NCBI GenBank assembly: GCA_964478165.1
Contig: CAYZGU010000023.1
Location: forward strand, 1 to 42,096
Reading direction: 5' to 3'
Origin: CAYZGU01 sp964478165
GTDB taxonomy: Bacteria; Poribacteria; WGA-4E; JAJDTR01
Length of the DNA stretch: 42,096 nt
In this document: positions 35,936 through 42,096 of the stretch, piece by piece
Layout: every line of letters starts with the position of its first letter
How positions within the stretch are numbered: position 1 is the stretch's first letter
Program-made: the position numbers and the translations under genes
Notes under the pieces: model-generated
Seen by the model: only the letters and a program-made list of their open reading frames with translations
Database searches by the model: none
What the model was told of the DNA's origin: nothing

Positions 35936-37060
35936 ATGCACGACCAATCTTTAGAACGTATGGACAACGAAAGTCAGCTGAAAGATTTGCTACGGACTGA
36001 AGTGCTAAGGAATTTTGACCGCGACTCCTTCGAACGCAATGGATATTGGGTATGGGAAGGGATACTGACCGACGCCGGGCGCAAAAACTTGACGGCAACC
36101 CTCCAGCACGTACAGAAAAAGAGCGATGATATGGTCATGAACACTAACTGGGCGGCAATCGACTTTGCGGGACGGGGACTGGCGCCACTTGAACCGACAA
36201 AAATCACCTCAGAGTTTTTGAGTACATGCATTGGTGGAAAGAGACTCGGTCTGTTCATCTCGGAGGAACTGCGTAAATACATGCATGAGCATGGACTATT
36301 CGGACCAGGTCCTGAATTGGTCACACAAGGTTTCAAATCGCAGGGATTCATGCCAGAGTGGTTTCCAGCTGGATATGATAATTTCCTGTTAGACATGATC
36401 TCGGGACATACACAGATGATGGAACTATTCAGCAAGCTTCTCGGTAGGCGCTTCGTACTGGACCATTGTATGATGCTCAACCGCCCGCCAGGTCGGAGCT
36501 TCTCAGGCTGGCATGGTCACCCGTATGCGCAAGGACAATTCGAAGTCCAGGACGCAATTGGAAACGGTGAAGCCGTCTCCACAGAATTTCTCGAACAACA
36601 GGTTGTGAGAACACTGTGCTATCCAGAAGGTACGGCCGCCAACGATGGCGGAGAGCTTGCAGTCATCCCTGGCGCTCATCTATACCGAATTCCATATAAG
36701 TGGGACACTTCCCGGCCCGATGATGACCCTGCTATGGAATCAGGTTGGCTAAAAGGAAAAACCCACCCCATCACCGGTCGACCTTTGGAAATCCTGCACT
36801 TATGGCTACCCCCTGGAAGCATGGTTTCGTTTGTACATCACATGCCACACTATGTCGGCCCTCGTCGCCCAGGATCAGGTGTGAGGTGGGCACTGCTGAT
36901 GGCCTATCGGACGCCGAACTTCGAAACACACTCCGCTAAATGGACTGAAGCCGTACCGCCCCACTGGATAGAACGTATGGCTGCGGAAGGAAAGCTTTCG
37001 CCGACGGCACAACATGTGTTTGCGGGGGACAATCCTTTAACTGATGCGGCGCTTCTCTAA
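35936..37060 (+). CDS. PhyH-like oxygenase, tandem copy 2, with HxH motif
   Basis: A 374-residue paralogue of the preceding gene, with matching residues along the full length: FDRDSFERNGYWVWEGILTD, GYDNFLLDMISGHTQMMELF, GELAVIPGAHLYRIPYKWD, PPGSMVSFVHHMPHYVG. It starts after AAAGAGGAACATC. The iron motif is again H-G-H (His193, His195 in GWHGHPYAQG), so the change is shared by both copies and is not a random mutation. The regions between the motifs have diverged (for example the segment around residues 97-106), so the duplication is not recent. The two genes are probably co-transcribed. Substrate unknown. Confidence 0.72.
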   Translation: MHDQSLERMDNESQLKDLLRTEVLRNFDRDSFERNGYWVWEGILTDAGRKNLTATLQHVQKKSDDMVMNTNWAAIDFAGRGLAPLEPTKITSEFLSTCIGGKRLGLFISEELRKYMHEHGLFGPGPELVTQGFKSQGFMPEWFPAGYDNFLLDMISGHTQMMELFSKLLGRRFVLDHCMMLNRPPGRSFSGWHGHPYAQGQFEVQDAIGNGEAVSTEFLEQQVVRTLCYPEGTAANDGGELAVIPGAHLYRIPYKWDTSRPDDDPAMESGWLKGKTHPITGRPLEILHLWLPPGSMVSFVHHMPHYVGPRRPGSGVRWALLMAYRTPNFETHSAKWTEAVPPHWIERMAAEGKLSPTAQHVFAGDNPLTDAALL

Positions 37061-37956
37061 CATCAAGAGTATTCTCGCAATCGATGCAAAATAAATGCAA
37101 GAATCGGAGGTGTCAATTTCACGGAGTACACGTGTGTCCATCATTTATGCGCCAAACAGAGCGATATAATCTCTCTTGGCACGGAGGTGCGTCAACGGAA
37201 GATTAATACGGCGTCTATTAAATCCCCAGTGGAGCAAGTAAAATCCAGTACGCTAGGGCAAACCTCTTGCTTTCATGCGACGTACTGGCTACGGCTGTGA
37301 TGAACCGTCCCCGAATGGAGAATCGATAAACAAGGGGTTGAGCGATGAAGGACACCTTGGACATGTCGGTACGAGCTTCTCGAAATTCCATCCCGGGATG
37401 GAATTGGCAACAATAATCGAAAGATTTATAGCCTGGCACAGGGATACGGAATCTACAATTTAATTCTCGTGCCCATTCAAACGAAAACTTTAGCCGTCCA
37501 TTTGATCACGAAATGGCCGATTTTGGTAGAAACATCACGGCATGCCATGATCTTACAGACTCGTTCTCGCATGGAGTTACGGCACCCGAGTCCAAATCTT
37601 TCGCGGCACTGACCTAATTCGAACACATTGGGAACACCGGAATCCGACGACACCTGGCCTTTTGGAGCACCTGCCGCTGGGCCACTGTACACTGTTATCA
37701 TTTTCACCGAATGCTAGCTTTGCAATCTTCCCTTGGCCACAGCCTACTGCAACTTCATGTCCGAACACCTGAATGCGATTCATGTTAGCATTGCTTCTCC
37801 TTGTTAATTATCACCTCTTAATCACAGTTAACAATTTCTATATTTATCGAACATTTTACAGCGTTCACTTCCCATCTGAGCAACCAAGAAAGTGCGCGGC
37901 GCTTCTCAATACGCATACGTTGTTGGTCAGATGCCAAACTTCTAACGGAGGATCTT
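37061..37956. other. 896-bp stretch with no intact gene
   Basis: Minus-strand frames (37218-37439, 37477-37707, 37577-37783) have protein-like composition in places (for example FGENDNSVQWPSG) and could be the scattered remains of a decayed gene, but no family could be recognised. A 22-bp palindrome is listed separately. Confidence 0.35.
37384..37405. repeat. 22-bp perfect palindrome
   Basis: The two 11-base arms, AATTCCATCCC and its exact complement, meet without a loop around CCCGGG. There is no T-run. It may be a protein-binding site or chance; a second GC palindrome sits at 10605. Confidence 0.6.
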
Positions 37957-38748
37957 ATGAGTTTCAAATTTGGGTATAGTACATTACGGTGGAAAACTCC
38001 AGATTTCGAACCGCTTCTCTTACAATTAAAGGAAAGTGGATGGGATGGCTGGGAGATGCGCCAATCGCTAGATTGGGCCGGAACACCTGCCCGCGTTCGG
38101 AGAATCTGCAATAATGTCGAGATGCCTGTCATTGTTGTGACCGGTCAATCGTTGCCAATCGACAAGGACTGGGAACGTATGGAGATAAATAGGCGCCGCA
38201 TGGATTTTGCCGCTGAAGTTGGAGCGGATTGCTTCATGTTTATGGGGGCCGCGAAACCAAAGAACCGTGCTATAAATGACGGTGATATCGCTGCCTTAGC
38301 AGATGTTTCAGAGGAATGGGCGGAGTATGCAGCACAATACAATCTGGAGGTATGCTACCACATCCACACAAACACTACGATCGATTCGATTGAGGACTGG
38401 GCAAAATATGTGACCTTGCTTAGGAAATGCAAGTTGTGTATCGATGTCTCGCATGTAGCACTTTGGGGTGGCAATCCGGTCGAATCGATACTCCGCTACA
38501 AGGAACACTTAATTTATGTACATCTCCAGGATTATGCCAACTACTCGGGAGATAAAGACACTAATTGGAAGGTGAATTGGGTTGATGTTGGCGCCGGAAC
38601 GGAAATCGATTTCCCAGGAATCATGAGAACACTGGAAGAAATTAGCTATAATCGTTGGATAACGGCTTGTCCCGGCCAGGTCGAGAATCGATCGGATGAA
38701 GATAGAATGAAAGTGAATCGGACGTATCTTCGTCAGCTAGGGTATTGA
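37957..38748 (+). CDS. Xylose-isomerase-like TIM-barrel protein (sugar isomerase/epimerase)
   Basis: A 263-residue protein starting after AACGGAGGATC. It begins with the barrel strand FKFGYSTLRWK and continues with ESGWDGWEMR (30-39; the Glu is an early substrate-site residue), GADCFMFMGA, EVCYHIHTNTTIDS (His ligand region), CIDVSHVALWGG (Asp/His metal site) and LIYVHLQDY (His). This series of E/D/H residues at strand ends is typical of IolE/xylose-isomerase-like enzymes that use a divalent metal. The exact reaction is unknown; inosose dehydratase, hydroxypyruvate isomerase-like and 3-keto sugar chemistry all occur in the family. The frame is intact, in contrast to the related remnant at 33582. 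Confidence 0.78.
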   Translation: MSFKFGYSTLRWKTPDFEPLLLQLKESGWDGWEMRQSLDWAGTPARVRRICNNVEMPVIVVTGQSLPIDKDWERMEINRRRMDFAAEVGADCFMFMGAAKPKNRAINDGDIAALADVSEEWAEYAAQYNLEVCYHIHTNTTIDSIEDWAKYVTLLRKCKLCIDVSHVALWGGNPVESILRYKEHLIYVHLQDYANYSGDKDTNWKVNWVDVGAGTEIDFPGIMRTLEEISYNRWITACPGQVENRSDEDRMKVNRTYLRQLGY

Positions 38749-38811
38749 GGCAACATCTCGCAGAAACCCTAAAGCGCCTATGCTATCCTGTATAAGAACG
38801 TTCACGAAAGA

Positions 38812-39692
38812 ATGAAGATCCCTAACATCAAAACTTTTATGGGCCCCTTCGGCAATCGCCCAAGGGGTTTGATCAAGGTCATAACCGACGCGGGACTCCC
38901 GGTCTACTTACTCCTGCGCGGGGCGACTCGCGACGGAATTGGCGGACGGCATGATCAGGCGGTCGCTGAACAGGCGCACAAACTACACGAAGACTGGGGG
39001 TTCACTGCCTTCAAAACAAGTCCGTATTCCTCGCTAGATCCCGACGCTAATCGATGGGGTCGAATCTGCGCGGCTGCCGCCGACTACTTTGAGGATTTGC
39101 GACAGGCCACGCCGGAGAATTGGGAATTTGCCTTCGATGCGAGCCCTTCAACTGGCCAATGCTGTGGTGGCACCCTACGATACCTTTCTACGAAGAACCG
39201 CTGCGTCCAGAACACATTCCTGCTTGGTCACAACTTCGCTCGCAAATGCAAGTGCCGCTCTCGCAACGGGCGAATGCCTATACACCCGTTTTGAATTTCT
39301 CAACCTCGTCGCTGCGCAGGGTGCTGATATTATTCAGCCGGACATCTGCGTCTGTGGTGGATTGCTCGAAATGCGGAAAATAGCCGCTATGACAGAAGCG
39401 CACTATGTCTCCATCGCTCCACACAATCCAATGGGACCGCTTGCCACTGCCGTGAACGTCCACTTTGCGGCGGCCGCACCAAATCAAAATTCTAGAATAC
39501 ATCTTGCCCATCGGAACCGAATGCAATAGGTGGATAGACGAACCGTATTTACCCAAAAATGGGTATCTCGAATTGCAAGATCGACCCGGACTCGGCGTAG
39601 AGGTGAATGAGGAGGCTATCACCGACAACGAGCACATCCATTGGCAGCGCACTTCTCCAATTCGTCCAGATGGCTCTACCGGATATATTTAG
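38812..39692 (+). pseudogene. Enolase-superfamily dehydratase with internal deletion and four frameshifts
   Basis: The gene starts MKIPNIKTFMGPFGNRPRGL and, after ITDAGL, jumps directly to PVYLLLRGATRD (about 38897). Normal members of the family have about 80 residues in between, the rest of the capping domain, so some 240 bases are missing. Later parts lie in successive frames: LHEDWGFTAFKTSPYSS and ATPENWEFAFDA; then MRALQLANAVVAPYD; then FYEEPLRPEHIPAW; then ATGECLYTRFEFLNLV, GADIIQPDICVCGGLLEMRK and APHNPMGPLATAVNVH; and finally ILPIGTECNRWIDEPYL. These are the motifs of mandelate-racemase/galactonate-dehydratase-like enzymes. It lies directly after an intact TIM-barrel gene. Confidence 0.8.
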
Positions 39693-40084
39693 TTTAACAC
39701 TGCACAATGCGCAACATGAATATTGTAGGGAAATCCCGACCAGATATGTGTAAGGAGCTAGATCTTCGACTGTGTAACGAATTTAACGGTCGTCCAGAAA
39801 TTTGCATCTGCGAATCTAGAGACTGATTGGTGGAATTTGGACGAACTCCTCAGCAGAAGAAAACACCTGGTGTTGCAGCAGAGTTCAAAATCTAGCAATA
39901 TGGTGCGCTAGGAAATCTGCAATCGCACATACTACGATACCACCTAATACGACGAGCGTGAAGCACGGGAAGCATGACACATATGTCTAAAAGCGCGAGG
40001 CTGTTCATTCAAGGCCACACTTTGGCCAAACTCAGCGGATACGCAAAACATAAGACGTCAAAGCCTACAGAATAGGGGGTCGGA
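39693..40084. other. 392-bp stretch with no gene
   Basis: Nothing recognised; the end carries a GGGGGTCGGA purine stretch before the SDR start. Confidence 0.4.
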
Positions 40085-40831
40085 ATGGCAGTAGATCTGA
40101 CAAGAAAACGAATCATTGTGACCGGAGCAGCGGCTGGAATTGGACGGGCTGTGGCTTTAAGAGTTTCAGCGTGCGGAGGAAAAGTTGCTGTGTTCGACAT
40201 AGATTCAACCGAGGGACAAAACACCGTTAACGAGATAAACAACACCGGTGGAGATGCAAGATACTGGCAGGTTGATGTGCGAGACGATGCCGCCGTGTCA
40301 TCAGCAGTAGAAGTAGCCAGCTATTGGCTCACTGGCGTAGATGTTCTGATTCATATGGCGGGAATACTACAAGGAGCAGGACTGGAAATACACGACTTTC
40401 CTGAAGACGAATGGGATATTGTGTTAGACACGAATTTAAAAGGTACTTTCTTAATCTGCAAACACGTTTCAGCTGTGATGAGGCAGGAAAAAAATGGCGT
40501 CATCATACTCGCCTCTTCAGGAGCCGGAGTGACTGCCGGCAGTTCTTCTTTGGCATATGGAGCATCAAAAGGAGGGGTCCACGGACTCACCATGGTAATG
40601 CACAAGTACTTCGAGAAATATGGAATCCGAGTCAACGACATCGCACCGGGTTCAGTGAGAACACCGATGAAACTTGAAAACGTAAAAACAATGCACCAAA
40701 AACACCCAGCGGACAAATCGATTCAAGACAAGATTGCCTCATTATCATCTCCGGATGACGTGGCAAAAATTATTGCGTTTATGGCGTCAGATGAAGCGAA
40801 GTTGCTAAAAGGGACCGTATTTACTGGCTAA
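40085..40831 (+). CDS. Short-chain dehydrogenase/reductase (SDR)
   Basis: A 248-residue classical SDR using NAD(P)(H). TGAAAGIG is at 13-20 and Asp38-Asp40 (FDIDS) suggests NAD preference. The catalytic set is Asn117, Ser144/145 (ILASSGAG), Tyr158 and Lys162 (YGASK). The NNAG motif is replaced by H-M-A-G (90-93). PGSVRTPM follows the active site. The chain ends GTVFTG, a little short of the usual 'GG' tail, so the last residues may be lost or simply different. It stands between a broken dehydratase and a minus-strand PhyH gene. Oxidation of a sugar, sugar acid or alcohol is plausible, but the substrate is unknown. Confidence 0.87.
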   Translation: MAVDLTRKRIIVTGAAAGIGRAVALRVSACGGKVAVFDIDSTEGQNTVNEINNTGGDARYWQVDVRDDAAVSSAVEVASYWLTGVDVLIHMAGILQGAGLEIHDFPEDEWDIVLDTNLKGTFLICKHVSAVMRQEKNGVIILASSGAGVTAGSSSLAYGASKGGVHGLTMVMHKYFEKYGIRVNDIAPGSVRTPMKLENVKTMHQKHPADKSIQDKIASLSSPDDVAKIIAFMASDEAKLLKGTVFTG

Positions 40832-41049
40832 TTCTTTCTGCCAAGCAAGACTCCTTGTGACGCAATCTTACAAGCGCCATGATTATAGCTGCATGCCTGT
40901 GTCGACGACACCAAAAAGTATCTACCCCCTCGGCAAACTCCAACACCACACCATCATCCCCACCACAGCACGTATTGATCGATAGCGCGCCTGTCGTGAT
41001 TAGAAATTCACACATTGGTGGCTTCGCAAGGTGCTGATTAACTTCACCA

Positions 41050-41844
41050 TTACAGACCACACAGCCTTTTCATGCGGCTATCCATCGCGCTCAGATGATC
41101 TGGATGAAACCGGCGGGCCCTATCCTCAATTGCTGCGTCCGACAGTTTTTCATCATCGGATTTCAGGAAGTGAACGAACATGACTTTACGTGGCATGTCG
41201 CGCACATTCTCTGAACGATCATGCACGAGGAAGGCATGGAAAAACACCGCGCTGCCTGCGGGAACACACATTTCCATAGGCTCGGGCAATCCAGGTAAAT
41301 CGTTAAAATCCTGAGCCAACACGCGCGCACGCAGTGTGGAATCCTCCAAGCATTTTTCCACAAATAGATGGCTACCTGGACAGAGCATAAATGCACCGCC
41401 GCCGGCTTCAACCGTGGTAAAGTGCAGAACGCAGTTAACGTAGCGATCATCACCGAAGACGGGCGGATTATGAGGCCAGTCGACATGATAGCCAAAATCA
41501 AAGTTCTCAGCCCCCGGTGGGCTCTTATGAGTTGATACTAGTGCTGAGGTTTGGTAAAGGCGAAACGGACTATCCAACAGCGCATCGGTAGCGTTAATCA
41601 ACCGATGGTGCCCGGCTAAGTTGGCCAATCGTGGTTCACAGAACTCTGGCATAAGCGATTTGCGGCCGTTCAACTGAACCCCGTGCTCACCCGACACCAG
41701 TGGGGGATTAGCTTCAGCTGGAAGCCACTCATCAAACAGCGCTCCCGCGACAGCTATTTCAGCATCTGAGAGAACATTTTCGACGATGAAGTAGCCATCG
41801 CGCTCGAATTGCTCACGATTGCTCTGATTTATCGGCCTATACAT
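41050..41844 (-). CDS. Phytanoyl-CoA dioxygenase (PhyH) family Fe(II)/2-oxoglutarate oxygenase
   Basis: A 264-residue protein starting at ATG 41844 after AGAAGGAATTG; seven further in-frame codons upstream are unlikely to be used. The opening NREQFERDGYFIVENVLSDA is the standard PhyH helix-strand. The iron ligands are His120 and Asp122 (GYHVDWP) and a distal His203 or His208 (FFHAFLVHDRSEN). Arg219 (MPRKVMFVHFL) binds 2-oxoglutarate. GGGAFMLCPGSHLF (148-161) is the conserved loop. Unlike the tandem pair at 34742, the HxD motif is normal. The remaining 217 bases down to the SDR stop hold no gene. Confidence 0.86.
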   Translation of the reverse strand: MYRPINQSNREQFERDGYFIVENVLSDAEIAVAGALFDEWLPAEANPPLVSGEHGVQLNGRKSLMPEFCEPRLANLAGHHRLINATDALLDSPFRLYQTSALVSTHKSPPGAENFDFGYHVDWPHNPPVFGDDRYVNCVLHFTTVEAGGGAFMLCPGSHLFVEKCLEDSTLRARVLAQDFNDLPGLPEPMEMCVPAGSAVFFHAFLVHDRSENVRDMPRKVMFVHFLKSDDEKLSDAAIEDRARRFHPDHLSAMDSRMKRLCGL

Positions 41845-41960
41845 TTCAATTCCTTCTATAATCAAAAAAGTGCTAATACAGTTGAAACAGCTATTAAGTT
41901 CACGATCTTTTTGTTATACTGGTGAATTCGTCACCAGAAGCCTTGAGATGAAAAGCACTA

Positions 41961-42096
41961 TCACACTGTTAGTATTGCTGCTCGAATATCAGAGGGTGGA
42001 CCTTTGAGTCCCTCGTAATAAATCATCACGAATTTTCCGTCGCCCAGGTCCATGAAGGAAGCATATGATACGTCTGGACGGTTTAATCCTCCGTCA
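41961..42096 (-). CDS. C-terminal end of a sialidase/BNR-like protein (partial, 5' end off window)
   Basis: A minus-strand frame enters from the right edge and stops with TGA at 41963-41961. The 44 visible residues include RPDVSYASFMDLGDGKFVMI followed by YYEGLKGPPSDIRAA. The sequence 'SYPSxxxLxDGxxLxxYYE' is typical of the last blade of BNR/sialidase-like beta-propellers. This fits the sulfated or acidic glycan theme of the region, but with so few residues the family is tentative. Confidence 0.5.
   Translation of the reverse strand, partial: DGGLNRPDVSYASFMDLGDGKFVMIYYEGLKGPPSDIRAAILTV

Noticed and set aside
35974..36480. 168-codon minus-strand frame across the second tandem PhyH gene
   Set aside because: Antisense shadow of a conserved plus-strand gene; no family and no ribosome-binding site.
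34742..37060. Tandem PhyH genes as a composite mobile element
   Set aside because: No transposase, terminal repeats or target duplication; divergence between copies fits an old gene duplication.
37218..37783. Three minus-strand frames as a decayed gene
   Set aside because: Composition is partly protein-like, but no family motif or motif order could be recognised, unlike the other remnants.

Overview
The window looks like chromosomal DNA of a Gram-negative, probably marine or host-associated bacterium. Housekeeping genes are mixed with many phytanoyl-CoA-dioxygenase-like (PhyH) oxygenases, enolase-superfamily sugar-acid dehydratases, xylose-isomerase-like TIM barrels, an RraA-like protein, a sulfatase remnant and a sialidase-like end. 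That mix resembles Candidatus Poribacteria or a related sponge-associated lineage. This is inferred from gene content and not proven. No phage, IS element, CRISPR array or conjugation gene was seen.

Layout. (1) 1-9825, plus strand, compact: tail of rpsB, tsf, frr, cdsA, dxr, rseP, a family-4 uracil-DNA glycosylase, priA and a class I aldolase-like gene. This is the familiar translation / envelope / isoprenoid block, but pyrH is missing between tsf and frr and uppS between frr and cdsA. (2) 9826-14134: a gene-poor kilobase, then glnS and gltX as a pair. (3) 15043-17585: an RraA-family gene, a nucleotide-translocase-like membrane carrier and an SCP2-like protein. (4) 18210-20176, minus strand: a PhyH oxygenase and an unusual YchF-like protein that keeps the YchF C-terminus but has lost the nucleotide-binding part. 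(5) 21427-24727: a 901-residue TPR/DUF3857/transglutaminase-like envelope protein and a cold-shock gene with a long leader and a clear terminator. (6) 24815-25643: a sulfatase decayed beyond reading. (7) 26290-28208, minus strand: a two-gene module of unknown function (a very acidic, tail-anchored protein plus a lipoprotein with a Trp/Tyr/Gly patch and a basic tail). (8) 28319-30429: tRNA-Arg(CCG), then dut-thyA-folA, a complete dTMP-supply operon. (9) 30959-42096: an accessory region of sugar-acid and oxygenase genes, much of it broken.

How the genes work together. The left half supplies ribosome maturation, phospholipid and isoprenoid precursors, envelope proteolysis, DNA repair and replication restart. 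dut, thyA and folA together make dTMP and regenerate tetrahydrofolate. The right half suggests past breakdown of sulfated or acidic sugars: sulfatase, two dehydratases, TIM-barrel isomerases, a 2-hydroxyacid dehydrogenase and an SDR. Four of these genes are pseudogenes at different stages (one in-frame TGA; two or more frameshifts; an internal deletion plus four frameshifts; extensive decay), so the pathway seems to be eroding while the PhyH genes stay intact.

Most noteworthy: the YchF-like protein without a P-loop, the tandem PhyH pair with HxH where the family has HxD, the acidic-protein/basic-lipoprotein module, the altered signature motifs of GlnRS, the basic linker in ribosome recycling factor, and the graded series of catabolic pseudogenes.
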